From Chloroflexus sp. Y-396-1 (lineage in GTDB: Bacteria > Chloroflexota > Chloroflexia > Chloroflexales > Chloroflexaceae): a stretch of 64,000 bases of DNA. Shown in pieces: positions 45,653 through 56,001 of the stretch. The position numbers were made by a program, and so were the translations under genes. The stretch's first letter is position 1, and each line of letters opens with the position of its first letter. The stretch is taken from positions 992,001 to 1,056,000 of the forward strand of contig NZ_KI911784.1 in the NCBI RefSeq assembly GCF_000516515.1, read 5' to 3'. The notes beneath the pieces are model-generated. The model searched no databases. It was not told where the DNA came from and worked only from the letters and a program-made list of their open reading frames with translations.

Positions 45653-45886
45653 ACCACGGGTTGGGCAAAGCACTTTGGGACGGGAAGCTGCACACTGTTG
45701 CACGCACAGCGGACGGGTTGGGTATCTTGCCATTCCTCACCTCTCACTCCTCTCCCCTCTCTCATCACTTGCGCAGCTCCGGTATCTGATCCATAATCAA
45801 ATAGGTTTCCGATTCAACGCTTTATTAACACGTGGCAATCATAGCTTTTCTGGCTTCCGCCGCATCACCTGCCATGGACAGCCGAC

Positions 45887-48800
45887 ATGATGCTCGCCAA
45901 TTTTGCTGAACTGGCGTGTTATTTGCCAGGAATTATTCGACAACGACTGAATAACATTAATCCCGATGGTCGGCTCGAACCGGCAAAGGAGACTTTCCCA
46001 GCGGCGATACTCTCGGCAGACCTTTCTGGCTTTACGGCTCTTACTGAGCATTTAACGCACACCAGTCCTACAGGAGCGGAAGAACTTACCCAGATTCTAG
46101 ACCTCTATTTTGGTCATCTGGTGCGGATTGTCACCTCGCACGGCGGGGATGTGATCAAGTTCGCTGGTGACGGTTTAATTGCCCTTTGGTACGGAACGGA
46201 AGACTTAGCACTACTCACGCGTCGTGCTGTTCAGTGTGGGCTAGCTATCCAGATGATGATGTCGCCGGTAATCTGGAGCACTGAGGCCATTGATGCTAAA
46301 GCTCGTTCATTGCGAGTACGGGTAGGGATCGGAGCCGGTGACGTTACATTGATGCACTTGGGTGGCATTTTTGAACGGTGGGAATTGCTGATCGTTGGCG
46401 ATGCAGTTCGTGATACCGGTGCTGCCGAAGCTGCTGCACCACCGGGTGAAGTTGTTTTGACGGAAACAGCCTGGAAGCTGGTACAGCCGTGGTGTGAGGC
46501 GAAACAGCTCTCGGATGGCCGCTGGCAATTGACAGCTTTGCTTGACGACGTACCGTTGCGGGCTTTTGCCACACCGGTTATCGACCAGGATCAGATCGAA
46601 TTCCTGCGTTCGTATGTACCGAAGGCAATCCTGAGCCATATCGATGCCGGCCAGACGGCGTGGCTGGCCGAGCAGCGCTACGTCACTGTTCTCTTTGCCC
46701 ATCTTGGTGATCTAACTGCCGAGACACCATTACCGGCAGCACAGGCTGCAATCCGTGCACTGCAAACTTGTCTCTACCGGTATGAGGGAAGTATTAGTCG
46801 GCTTGGCACCGATAACAAGGGGCCAACGTTGCTCGCCGCCTTCGGCTTGCCGCCGTTTGCCCATGAAGATGACGCCTTACGAGGCGTGCTGACCGCACAC
46901 GACATTGTGAATACCCTCTCGAATCTCGGCTTTAGCTGCACGATTGGCATAGCTAGTGGCATAGCACTTTGTAGCTCGGTCGGTGGTCAAGATCGGCGTG
47001 AATACACGATGATGGGATCAGTCGTGAACCGGGCAGCACGGCTGATGCAGGCAGCACATCAAACTGATGTTGCGATTTTGTGTGATAGTGAAACCGTAGC
47101 CGCCTGTCGCGACCGGGTCAGTTTCAGTGCACTCCCCCCGCTCCATTTGCGTGGCATCGCTGACCCTGTTACTGTTTTCCAACCAATCTTCGATCCTGCC
47201 AATACCCTCAGCGTACAACGGATTCACATTGATCGTGATGGTGAGGCACTGATTGGACGAGCGAGCGAGCTAGCACTGCTGCGCGATCGTTTAGAGCGTC
47301 TCCAACGCGGTCAGAGTGGTGGTGTGTTGATCCTTGGCGAGGCCGGTATTGGCAAATCGCATCTGATCCAGACCTTTCTCGCCCAGGCTCGTGCGCATGG
47401 AACCATCGTCCTGCATGGCACAGCACGATTTATCGAGCGCAGTCCATACTCTGCGCTCCGCAGTGGATTGCCAGTATTGCTGAACGATGGGCGGCTGGCG
47501 ACACTCAGCGATAGCATTTACAGTCTTGCCAGTGAGTTGTGGCCGACCAATCTGAGCAACCAGGGCCTTTCCGCGCATGCACAGCCGCAGATTTATACCC
47601 AGCGGCTCCATGACGGATTGATTACAGTGCTTAGCCGGGTTGCTGAGCATGCCCCTCTTCTGGTCGCCATTGAAGATGTGCAGTGGCTTGATGACCCAAC
47701 CTGGACACTGTTAGCCGATCTGCTTGATCAAGATGCGCCAATCCTGATTATCCTGACCGGTCGGCCACCGCTCTCCATCACGGCAGAACGTCAGCGCCTG
47801 CTTCACCACCGCTTGCTTGAACAGATCAAACTCCACGGATTAAGTCCACCGGAAATTCACGACTTGCTCGCACGCTATCTTGACGTGAAGCAAGTCGATG
47901 AAGCTATTTGGCGACTGATAGCGGAGCAGACGCAGGGACACCCCTTCTTTAGCATTGAGCTGGTCAAGGCGCTGCGCGACGCCGGTCTGCTGATGCGGCA
48001 ACCACATATCTGCCGCTTTGTACCTGGGGCCACCAGACGTGCGCTTCACATGGTGCGTCTCCCATCTACCGTGCAAGGCCTGATCACTAGCCGCTTTGAT
48101 CAACTGACGCTTGACCAGCAATTAACGCTGAAAGTAGCGAGTGTTATCGGGGTTGAGTTTGATACGGCGACATTGCAGGCCATTCACCCAGATCACATTT
48201 CTGAAGAGCAACTAACTGCTCAACTCTTTGCAATGCAGCAAAGCGGCTTGATCGCCCTTGAACGTTCTGCGCCAACGATCAGATACACGTTCCGACCGGC
48301 GACTATCGCAGAGGCTATCTACAATCTGATGAGTTTTGCCCAGCGCCGGCAATTACACGCCCAATTTGCCAACTATCTTGAACAACATTATGGTCATGAT
48401 CCACAGCGGGCGATGACCATTGCTCATCACTGGAAAGCAGCCGGTGAATTAATCCGCGCCCGGCCATACCTTGATCGGGCCGGTGAATTGGCGCTGCGTA
48501 ACGGTGATTATGCCGGTGCGATTGATCTGCTAGAGCAAGCGTATCAAATCGGCGACGATGAGTCGGCTACAACTATCGGACATAGAGAGTGTTTACTGGC
48601 AGAGGCGTGTTATTATCAGGGAAGACTCGCTGAGAGTTATCACTTTTTGCAGCGTTCGTTTACCCATCTCGGTCTTGCTCTCCCAACTGAACGCCGTACC
48701 CTTCCCTGGGCAATTTTGACTGAACTTATCCGTTATATCCTGCGACTGATAAAGCCCGGTAACGACAGCAAACCAATCAACGATCATCTAATGGAGATCG

Positions 48801-49648
48801 CTCAGGCAGCAAATGTGTTAATTCAGATCAATTTTTACCATAACGACCTGTTAAAGACTCTCCATGGCCTTCTGTTGACCCTTAATCTGGCCGAAACCGC
48901 ACGTGTACCTGCGCTGAAGGCACGTGTTTACGCCTGCATGGAACTTGTTTTGAATCGATTTCCCCCTCTTGCCAGCCTGTATCGCCGCAAAGCGATGCGG
49001 CTGGCCAGGCGTCTCAACGATCCTTCTACTACTGCCTGGATTGCCCAGATACAAGGCCTGGCCGCACTCGGACGGGGTGACTGGCGACGTGCACAAGCAG
49101 CACTGGAATTCGGCAGTAATATCGCCCAGCAAACCGGCGAAACACGACGCTGGATCGAATGTCGTGCTATCTGTGTGATGCTACAATCGCGGATAGGAAA
49201 CATTGCTGCGGCCATAGCTGAGACAGCCGAAGTGATTGCCCGTGGTGAGCGAAGCCGCGATCATCAGGTTCAGGTAGTAGGGCGTCTGATTGCTGCCGAG
49301 TTATACCTGGCAACGGGCGATATTCCAGCAGCAATTACCGAATGGCAGGCTGCCAGTAACCTCTTTACCGATGCAAGTCGCGTTAGTCGCGCCGATCAAA
49401 TCTGGCATACTATGCTGGCAGCGCGTATTGCGTTGCTTAGAGGCGACACCCATCAAGCGCATGAATTGGCTGTGCAGGCCTTACAACAGATCGATGTTGC
49501 ACCACCGCTGGCTGTTTACCTACTCCGCAGTTGTGAAGCCCTGACCACTATGCCACTCTCCTGGCGACAACGTTGGATGGCACGCCTTATTCGTTGGCAG
49601 GTTGGCATAGTTTTCCCGATCGCGCTTTGGAAGGAGAGGAAGAAATAG
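45887..49648 (+). CDS. Soluble adenylyl cyclase-like protein: two cyclase domains, AAA/NACHT-like ATPase, TPR
   Basis: 1253 residues. Cyclase homology domain 1 (about 38-220) keeps the catalytic set: metal Asp45 (SADLSGFT), Lys91 and metal Asp95 (GGDVIKFAGDG). Domain 2 (about 265-420) is degenerate (FAHLGDLT) but keeps the VVNRAARL region. A P-loop domain follows with Lys490 in LGEAGIGKSHL and a Walker B-like AIEDVQWLDD. The last ~450 residues are TPR-like helices. This order is that of mammalian sAC and many bacterial homologues. It should make cAMP in response to a soluble signal, perhaps bicarbonate. No ribosome site is evident and a short hydrophobic end closes the protein. Confidence 0.85.
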   Translation: MMLANFAELACYLPGIIRQRLNNINPDGRLEPAKETFPAAILSADLSGFTALTEHLTHTSPTGAEELTQILDLYFGHLVRIVTSHGGDVIKFAGDGLIALWYGTEDLALLTRRAVQCGLAIQMMMSPVIWSTEAIDAKARSLRVRVGIGAGDVTLMHLGGIFERWELLIVGDAVRDTGAAEAAAPPGEVVLTETAWKLVQPWCEAKQLSDGRWQLTALLDDVPLRAFATPVIDQDQIEFLRSYVPKAILSHIDAGQTAWLAEQRYVTVLFAHLGDLTAETPLPAAQAAIRALQTCLYRYEGSISRLGTDNKGPTLLAAFGLPPFAHEDDALRGVLTAHDIVNTLSNLGFSCTIGIASGIALCSSVGGQDRREYTMMGSVVNRAARLMQAAHQTDVAILCDSETVAACRDRVSFSALPPLHLRGIADPVTVFQPIFDPANTLSVQRIHIDRDGEALIGRASELALLRDRLERLQRGQSGGVLILGEAGIGKSHLIQTFLAQARAHGTIVLHGTARFIERSPYSALRSGLPVLLNDGRLATLSDSIYSLASELWPTNLSNQGLSAHAQPQIYTQRLHDGLITVLSRVAEHAPLLVAIEDVQWLDDPTWTLLADLLDQDAPILIILTGRPPLSITAERQRLLHHRLLEQIKLHGLSPPEIHDLLARYLDVKQVDEAIWRLIAEQTQGHPFFSIELVKALRDAGLLMRQPHICRFVPGATRRALHMVRLPSTVQGLITSRFDQLTLDQQLTLKVASVIGVEFDTATLQAIHPDHISEEQLTAQLFAMQQSGLIALERSAPTIRYTFRPATIAEAIYNLMSFAQRRQLHAQFANYLEQHYGHDPQRAMTIAHHWKAAGELIRARPYLDRAGELALRNGDYAGAIDLLEQAYQIGDDESATTIGHRECLLAEACYYQGRLAESYHFLQRSFTHLGLALPTERRTLPWAILTELIRYILRLIKPGNDSKPINDHLMEIAQAANVLIQINFYHNDLLKTLHGLLLTLNLAETARVPALKARVYACMELVLNRFPPLASLYRRKAMRLARRLNDPSTTAWIAQIQGLAALGRGDWRRAQAALEFGSNIAQQTGETRRWIECRAICVMLQSRIGNIAAAIAETAEVIARGERSRDHQVQVVGRLIAAELYLATGDIPAAITEWQAASNLFTDASRVSRADQIWHTMLAARIALLRGDTHQAHELAVQALQQIDVAPPLAVYLLRSCEALTTMPLSWRQRWMARLIRWQVGIVFPIALWKERKK

Positions 49649-49688
49649 GGGCGAAGAGAGCAAGTATGATGGGCAATTCTCAATGTAA

Positions 49689-49725
49689 GGGAGGGGCAGG
49701 TTTCATATTAGCACCTACCCCTCCC
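49689..49725. terminator. Hairpin after the cyclase gene
   Basis: GGGAGGGGCAGGT (49689-49701) pairs with ACCTACCCCTCCC (49713-49725) with one mismatch and an 11-base loop, 41 bases after the cyclase stop codon. It is related to the GGGCAGGTTT hairpin at 19590. Confidence 0.55.
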
Positions 49726-49748
49726 AGTATTAGTCAACGTAGCTCTTT

Positions 49749-49940
49749 GAGAGTGGCTGAAGAACCTTTCTGCACCTGTCTTTCTCCCCTTCCTCTTTCG
49801 TAAGGGGAAGGGGAGGTAGCTGCCATGCGCTGATCTACACGAACATAGTCGAACAATAGCTCAGACTTCCACCCACGCACGCCAGGACGCGAGCCTTTGG
49901 CCCGCGTCCTCAGACTATGAGAGCATTTTCAGCCACTCTC
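49749..49940. repeat. Inverted repeat bounding a 166-bp interior
   Basis: GAGAGTGGCTGAA at 49749-49761 is the exact complement of TTCAGCCACTCTC at 49928-49940. The interior holds a GCGAGCCTTTGGCCCGC hairpin of the dispersed family. The right arm ends at the dnaK stop codon, so this may be a second small non-coding element or a long-range terminator. Confidence 0.45.
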
Positions 49941-51815
49941 TTAGTTCACCGTGTACTCACCCTCAACGACGCCGTCGTCTTTCCGACCACTACCGCTAGC
50001 GCCCGGTGCTGCACCATCACCGTAAGCCGCCTGCGAGATCTTGAACAGCGCTTGCTGCAAGTCGCTCGAGAGTTGCTGGATGCGGCTGCGATTCTCTTGC
50101 GCAATTGCCTCGCGCAGATCCTTAATCAAGCCCTCAACTCGACTGCGCTCGATGCTGTCAACTTTATCACCCAGCTCTTTCAGCGACTTCTCGGCCTGGT
50201 AGGCCAAGCTATCGGCCTGGTTCTTCATCTCGACCAGCTCGCGGCGAGCCTTATCTTCGGCGGCATGCAGTTGCGCTTCACGCACCATCCGCTCTACCTC
50301 TTCTTTCGAGAGGTTGGTGCTGGCGGTAATGGTGATCCGCTGCTCTTTGCCGGTTGCTTTGTCACGTGCGCTTACGTTCAAGATACCGTTCGCATCGATA
50401 TCGAACGTCACCTCGATTTGTGGCACACCACGCGGCGCCGGTGGAATCCCTTCGAGGCGGAAGCGACCCAGCGAGATGTTGTCGGCAGCCATCTCACGCT
50501 CGCCCTGCAAGACGTGAATATCAACCGCCGTCTGACCATCAGCCGCCGTCGAGAAGATCTCGGTCTTACGGGTTGGGATAGTCGTATTCCGTTCGATCAG
50601 TTTGGTCATCACCCCACCGAGTGTCTCCACACCGAGCGAGAGCGGCGTTACGTCGAGCAAGAGCACATCTTTCACTTCACCGCCCAACACACCAGCCTGG
50701 ATCGCCGCACCAACAGCGACCACCTCGTCAGGGTTTACGCTCTTGTTCGGCTCTTTGCCGAGCATCTTGCGTACCAGCTCCTGAACGACCGGCATCCGGG
50801 TTGAACCACCAACCAGCACGACTTCATCAATTTGGCTTGGCTGCAAACCGGCATCCTTGAGTGCCCGTAGTACCGGCTCGCGGAGCCGCTCGGTCAGATG
50901 GGCCGTCAACTGTTCGAACTTGGCACGGGTTAGCTTCATCGCCAGGTGCTTCGGCCCGCTGGCATCAGCCGTGATGAACGGCAGGTTGATCTCCGTCTCC
51001 ATCATCGAGCTGAGTTCCATCTTGGCCTTCTCCGCTGCCTCTTTCAAGCGTTGCAATGCCTGGCGGTCTTTGCTCAGATCGATCCCCTGATCTTTGCGGA
51101 ACTCCTCGATGATCCAGTTGACGATTGCAGCATCGTAGTCATCGCCACCAAGGTGAGTATCACCACTGGTTGCCTTCACTTCGATAACACCATCACCAAC
51201 CTCAAGGATGCTAACGTCAAAGGTACCACCACCCAGGTCAAAGACCAGAATGGTCTCATCTTTCTTCTTGTCTAGCCCATAAGCGAGTGCCGCAGCCGTC
51301 GGCTCGTTGATGATACGCAGCACCTCCAAACCGGCAATCTTACCGGCGTCTTTGGTTGCCTGACGCTGGCTGTCGTTGAAGTAAGCCGGTACGGTAATGA
51401 CAGCCTGTGTCACCGGTTCACCCAGGAAGGCCTCGGCATCAGCTTTGAGCTTCTGCAAAACCATAGCCGAGATCTCCTGCGGTGCATATTCCTTGCCGGT
51501 CTGCGGGACATAAATGCGCACATCGTTGCGCGGCCCCTTGACAACCTTAAAGGGCACCCGCTCTCGCTCTTCCTTCACCTCGTCGAAAGAACGGCCAATA
51601 AAGCGCTTGACCGAATAAAGTGTATTTTCAGGATTGATGGTTGCCTGACGCTTAGCGGTCAAACCAACTAATCGCTCACCATTCTTAGCGAATGCAACCA
51701 TCGATGGTGTCGTGCGGTTGCCTTCTGCGTTCGGAATGACAACCACGTCACCACCTTCCATCACTGCGATGCACGAGTTTGTCGTGCCCAGGTCAATTCC
51801 TACAATCTTGCCCAT
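49941..51815 (-). CDS. dnaK: Hsp70 chaperone DnaK
   Basis: 624 residues from [17 protein letters not shown], with GGAGG 7 bases upstream; a frame from 51860 would add 15 leader residues that match nothing. The ATPase domain has the phosphate-1 motif [21 protein letters not shown] and [11 protein letters not shown], and the substrate-binding domain and lid follow. It ends EGEYTVN. It folds client proteins in the cytoplasm with DnaJ and GrpE, neither of which is adjacent. No CIRCE element was found before it; a near-palindrome ATACACTAGCAGTATAT (about 51899) is the only operator-like site. Confidence 0.97.
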   Translation of the reverse strand: MGKIVGIDLGTTNSCIAVMEGGDVVVIPNAEGNRTTPSMVAFAKNGERLVGLTAKRQATINPENTLYSVKRFIGRSFDEVKEERERVPFKVVKGPRNDVRIYVPQTGKEYAPQEISAMVLQKLKADAEAFLGEPVTQAVITVPAYFNDSQRQATKDAGKIAGLEVLRIINEPTAAALAYGLDKKKDETILVFDLGGGTFDVSILEVGDGVIEVKATSGDTHLGGDDYDAAIVNWIIEEFRKDQGIDLSKDRQALQRLKEAAEKAKMELSSMMETEINLPFITADASGPKHLAMKLTRAKFEQLTAHLTERLREPVLRALKDAGLQPSQIDEVVLVGGSTRMPVVQELVRKMLGKEPNKSVNPDEVVAVGAAIQAGVLGGEVKDVLLLDVTPLSLGVETLGGVMTKLIERNTTIPTRKTEIFSTAADGQTAVDIHVLQGEREMAADNISLGRFRLEGIPPAPRGVPQIEVTFDIDANGILNVSARDKATGKEQRITITASTNLSKEEVERMVREAQLHAAEDKARRELVEMKNQADSLAYQAEKSLKELGDKVDSIERSRVEGLIKDLREAIAQENRSRIQQLSSDLQQALFKISQAAYGDGAAPGASGSGRKDDGVVEGEYTVN

Positions 51816-52668
51816 AGTTCTGGCCTCCCGTTGCAATGTTGTTGTGTCCCCTGCGGGCATTTATCTCTGTGTGTAGTTTACCCGTTTTCTACCAACGATA
51901 CACTAGCAGTATATTAGAGGTATGTTTGAATCTGACCTACCTACGGGGTGTACCCAGGGATTTTTCGGAGCGATACCGACAAATGTCACTACTTGAATGG
52001 TCGGGGAAATGGTGGCGGGCAACGCATGCGTCGCGACGACGCGATGGAACGGGGGCCCTTACCTTCCCCCAGACCCCTTCCGCTCCCCCGCTGGAGGAGA
52101 GGAAGGGGGAGGATGGTAGTCCCCGCACCTTGCCCATGGCTCCCGTCTGCTCCCTTGGTGGGAGCGGACGGGGGAACGTACAGCGGGGTGACCCTCACTT
52201 CCCCGACCCGTCACGCGCAGCGCTTGGCGCAGCCCGCCCGGCAGAGGGAACGGATGGCGGAATGGAGCGTCGGCCTCCGAACGCAATGGTTGCAGATGCG
52301 CGGTACGAGCCTCATGAGAAATCCGAGTTTTTGATCATGCTCTTAGAAGCATACTATGAGACCAGGTTTGGAACTCGTCTCTACAATGGGCTAACGAGAA
52401 TGATCGACCAGAGAACAGGATCTGGCCGAAACCGCTGTCATACCAGGAATCAACCTGCCCCTGCACGCGCTGCGAACAGGTCGACATTCGCACCTCCTGC
52501 TCAGTCCTCTTTCCTCTCCTCATATCACCACTGCCAGGTGGGGTGAAAACTTTGAAAACTCCAGTGAGTACCTCCCTCGCCCACCATTGCTGAATATATG
52601 AGTGGGTAAGAAACCGGCTCTTATCGGCGTTGCATTTGAGAGTGCTTGACTCCGGGGAAGCGTCATAT
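51816..52668. repeat. Intergenic stretch of dispersed GC-rich repeats
   Basis: The dnaK promoter must lie at the left end. The rest is non-coding and contains C/G-rich hairpins, for example CCTTCCGCTCCCCC...GGAAGGGGG around 52070-52112 and TCCCTTGGTGGGAG near 52153. A segment at 52318-52345 with GTTTTTGATCATGC resembles the block before 7750. Open frames over it are compositional. Confidence 0.55.
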
Positions 52669-53892
52669 TCAAAACGACCGCGACAGCAAGATTGCCCGTG
52701 CCGCACGTCGTCCGCTCTCGAAGGCGCCGTGCACCGTGGCAATCTCGGCGCCGGTTACCGTTGCTTCACCGGCAAAATGGATTGGGCCAAGGGGCATCGC
52801 CAGAGTTACACGGGCCGCCGGGGTACCAGCAGAGCTATACGTGTATGCGCCTCGACTCCAGGGGTCTCGCGACCAGTCAATCAGACGTCCGCCGAGGAAG
52901 TATGGTTTCACCTCAACAGCAAACAGGGTTTGTAGCTCACGCAACGCGACCGCAATAGCCTCGCTTTCGCCCAGTTCAGCCACCCTGATCGCCTGCTGAC
53001 CACCAGCGTAACCCATGAGAGTTGGTGTTCGGGCGCTGGACACCGGCCACCATGTAGCAATCACACCATCGGTGCTGAGTACCGTAAAATCTGACCAGAA
53101 CCGCTGCTCAAACCAGAGCACTAATTTGGTCACGTGACCCATCGGGATAGCCGCCAGTGCCGTTTGTTTGTCAGTCGGAAGCGGTGGCTCAAAGGCTGGC
53201 AACCCTGCCTGCAACAGGGAAACCGGAACGGTGACAACCAGATAACGCGCACACCACTGCCGTCTATCAGCCGACATAACCTCAACCTGATCGGCGTTCC
53301 AACGGATAAGTGTGACCACTGTCCCTAGCTCAATCGTCAGGTTGGTGCTGAGCGGTTCGAGCAGCCGCTGATACCCACAATCGATATGAAAATTGTCTTC
53401 ACCGATTGTACTCAACCGACGCTCACGTGCTAATGCGGTTGCGCTTAATCTGCTCAAATCAGCCCCCTCAAGATTGGCTAGCCAGCGCCCAACCAATTGC
53501 TTCACTGCTGGTAAGGCCGTTGACCGTTCAATCAGTTCGGCAACGCTAACCTCAGGGCCACGATAACAGCAAATCTGCTGATAGAGTTGCAGCACAGCCG
53601 TACTAATCGGATCATCGGGTGCCAACATCCGACCACCGATAGCGAAGTGACGGTCGCGTCCCCAACACGACGTTGGTAACCCGGCCTGTTGTACCAGTTC
53701 CCAGGAAGCTGCTCGATGACCATGGATAAACTCGGCGCCAAATTCGACCGGCCCATAGCGCGTATCCGTCCAGATTCGCCCACCGATCCGTTGCCGCGCT
53801 TCGAGCACCAACACCCGACAACCGGCTGACTGAAGCGTATGCCCGGCGGCTAACCCGGCAATACCTGCACCGATCACAATCACGTCATACAT
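52669..53892 (-). CDS. FAD-dependent amine oxidase (monoamine/polyamine oxidase family)
   Basis: 407 residues from the ATG at 53892, with AAGGTG upstream; the longer frame adds only six residues. FAD binding: MYDVIVIGAGIAGLAAG, LEARQRIGGRI. The C-terminal flavin block HFAGEATVTGAEIATVHGA is typical of plant-type polyamine oxidase and LSD1-like proteins. It oxidises an amine to an aldehyde with hydrogen peroxide. It follows the LysR gene by 60 bases on the same strand. Confidence 0.88.
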   Translation of the reverse strand: MYDVIVIGAGIAGLAAGHTLQSAGCRVLVLEARQRIGGRIWTDTRYGPVEFGAEFIHGHRAASWELVQQAGLPTSCWGRDRHFAIGGRMLAPDDPISTAVLQLYQQICCYRGPEVSVAELIERSTALPAVKQLVGRWLANLEGADLSRLSATALARERRLSTIGEDNFHIDCGYQRLLEPLSTNLTIELGTVVTLIRWNADQVEVMSADRRQWCARYLVVTVPVSLLQAGLPAFEPPLPTDKQTALAAIPMGHVTKLVLWFEQRFWSDFTVLSTDGVIATWWPVSSARTPTLMGYAGGQQAIRVAELGESEAIAVALRELQTLFAVEVKPYFLGGRLIDWSRDPWSRGAYTYSSAGTPAARVTLAMPLGPIHFAGEATVTGAEIATVHGAFESGRRAARAILLSRSF

Positions 53893-53952
53893 GCAAACAC
53901 CTTTCGACACTTCAGACGATGGTAGAAGAATCGTTGCAAGGGGCTAATCTCT

Positions 53953-54879
53953 TTATGCCGTTAGCCCAAGACCGAGCAGGGTTGTCCTTGCTTCTTCGCC
54001 CAATAATCCCTCAACCACGATATCGACAATGCGGTTTGCTGTGCGCTCTCGGAGCCGGATCAGGTACCATTCCTGTACAAACGGTTGGCCAGCCAATGCC
54101 ACGACTCCGATCCGGTCTAATCGTGAGGGGAGGACACTCACCGGTAGGAAGGCTAACGCTTGCCCGGCTTCGACCGCTGAGCGTAACAACAGTGGACTGT
54201 CTGCTTCACACACAATTCGCAGATCGCCGATAACGACTCCCCGTCGACGTAGACCGTCTTCGATGGATCGCCGTAACGGATGCCCTACGCGGGGCAGCGC
54301 CAAGGGATAATCGCGTAAGACCCCAACCGGTGTCTGTTCCCCTTGCAAGAGGGGATGTCCATGCACGGCCGTCAGAGCCAGTCGTTCACCGGCCAGCACG
54401 CGCATCTCAAAACCACGCCGCCGCGGTGCATCGCTTAGGATCGCAAGATCAAGGCGTCGTTCGGCAAGACCTTCAAATAAATCATCAGCCCCATGAAATG
54501 CAATATCGACGGTTACTGCTGGATACTGACGCTGGATAATTTCCAGGAGATGGGGCAAAAACGCCTCGACACTACCGCTCAAACAACCAATGGTAACTCG
54601 ACCACCAATCTGTCCGCGCAACGCACTCACGGCCTGCACAGTACGCTCGGCCAATGCCACCAATTCACGAGCGCTGCCCAACAATTGTTCACCGGCAAGG
54701 GTCAGTACCATGTGCTGACCGCTGCGCCGAAACAATCGCACACCACCGACCTGTTCCTCGAGTGCACGGATATGCTGACTCACCGCCGGTTGCGACATAT
54801 GAAGACGTTTGGCCGCCGCTGAAAAGGAACCGGTCTCTACTACGGCGAGAAAGGTCTGCAAATAAACGGTATTGAGCAT
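53953..54879 (-). CDS. LysR-family transcriptional regulator
   Basis: 308 residues. The winged helix-turn-helix (FLAVVETGSFSAAAKRLHMSQPAVSQHI) is at the N-terminus, followed by the two-lobed effector-binding domain starting at about residue 90 (GRVTIGCLSGSVEAFLPHLL). The start is 6 bases after the terC stop codon, with TGAGG just ahead, so it is in one operon with terC. It probably regulates nearby genes in response to a small molecule; the effector cannot be read. Confidence 0.93.
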   Translation of the reverse strand: MLNTVYLQTFLAVVETGSFSAAAKRLHMSQPAVSQHIRALEEQVGGVRLFRRSGQHMVLTLAGEQLLGSARELVALAERTVQAVSALRGQIGGRVTIGCLSGSVEAFLPHLLEIIQRQYPAVTVDIAFHGADDLFEGLAERRLDLAILSDAPRRRGFEMRVLAGERLALTAVHGHPLLQGEQTPVGVLRDYPLALPRVGHPLRRSIEDGLRRRGVVIGDLRIVCEADSPLLLRSAVEAGQALAFLPVSVLPSRLDRIGVVALAGQPFVQEWYLIRLRERTANRIVDIVVEGLLGEEARTTLLGLGLTA

Positions 54880-54885
54880 AGCGCC

Positions 54886-55644
54886 TCAATGACCCAGTTT
54901 TGTCGTATCGTAGCGCTGATGAAGTTGCACCGGTTGCCGTGCTTTCGCTGTTACCCGCAAATTGAGCATCTCGACCAAAACTGAGAATCCCATCGCAAAG
55001 TAGATATACCCTTTGGGAATATGCAACTCAAACCCTTCAGCGACGAGCGAAAAGCCGATCAACAAGAGAAAGCTGAGTGCCAGCATCTTGATGGTGGGAT
55101 GATCACCGACAAATGTTGCAATCCTTTCAGCGAGAAAGAGCATCACTCCCACTGCGAGAACCACCGCCGTCATCATGACCCATAGCTCATTGGCCATGCC
55201 AACAGCCGTGATGACCGAATCAAGCGAAAAGACAATATCGATCAAGATAATCTGCACAATCACCGCCTGCATTGTTGTGACGGCCACCGCTTTTTCGGTA
55301 TGTTCAGCACCTTCCAGCTTTTCGTGTATCTCGGTGGTTGCCTTGTAGATCAAGAACAGACCGCCGCCAAGCATAATCAGGCTACGTCCCGTTACGTGCC
55401 ATGGCCCAAGCTCGAACAGCGGCTGAGTCAGACCGGCAATCCAACTGATCGATAGCAATAAGAGCAGGCGCGTGATCAGTGCAAGTGATAAGCCAATTTG
55501 TCGCGCCGGTCGCTGCTGATGCAATGGCAGTTTACCGGCGAGTATACTGATAAAGATGATGTTGTCTACCCCTAATACAATCTCCATGACGGTCAGCGTC
55601 ACCAATGCCAGCAGATGTTCGACTGAGAAGATCGTCTCCATCAT
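54886..55644 (-). CDS. TerC-family integral membrane protein
   Basis: 252 residues with about seven transmembrane helices. The paired TerC motifs are VLGVDNIIFI and IDIVFSLDSVITAVGM. Members export manganese or other metals, or support tellurite resistance and protein secretion. GGAG precedes the double ATG. First gene of a minus-strand series with lysR and possibly the amine oxidase. Confidence 0.9.
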   Translation of the reverse strand: MMETIFSVEHLLALVTLTVMEIVLGVDNIIFISILAGKLPLHQQRPARQIGLSLALITRLLLLLSISWIAGLTQPLFELGPWHVTGRSLIMLGGGLFLIYKATTEIHEKLEGAEHTEKAVAVTTMQAVIVQIILIDIVFSLDSVITAVGMANELWVMMTAVVLAVGVMLFLAERIATFVGDHPTIKMLALSFLLLIGFSLVAEGFELHIPKGYIYFAMGFSVLVEMLNLRVTAKARQPVQLHQRYDTTKLGH

Positions 55645-55962
55645 TGTGCTCCATCGCTAGGTACACCTATTCGTGGCGTCTATGGTAGCACCTGGCAGGA
55701 AGACGGTCAATGTCTGCTTGGGAGTGGTATGGGCTGGCAACGTTTTCAGCTTTGGGTTACGCGCAATGAAACAGCGACGAACGTCATGCGCTTGCCGATG
55801 GCAATCTCGACCCATGCTGTTTTCTCAGGAGTGCAGGTCTCTAGCCTGTAGCTTGCGGTACGCATTCAGAACTTGCATACCTTTCAGACCTTGCGTGTTA
55901 TACGGAGAAACGAGCACCGAAAACGTTGAAAACCTCTTATTCTACCCTCACGTTGCATTGGT

Positions 55963-55998
55963 ATAATGGATAGTGTTGATCACCAGATACAGACAGAG
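55963..55998 (+). promoter_or_regulatory. -10 box and ribosome site that fix the start at 56002
   Basis: TATAAT occupies 55963-55968, so the upstream in-frame ATG at 55966 lies inside the promoter and cannot be the start. GAGG at 55995-55998 precedes the ATG at 56002. Confidence 0.6.
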
Positions 55999-56001
55999 GC
56001 T

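Noticed and set aside
51816-51960. CIRCE/HrcA operator before dnaK
   Set aside because: The TTAGCACTC-N9-GAGTGCTAA pattern is absent; only a weak near-palindrome is seen.
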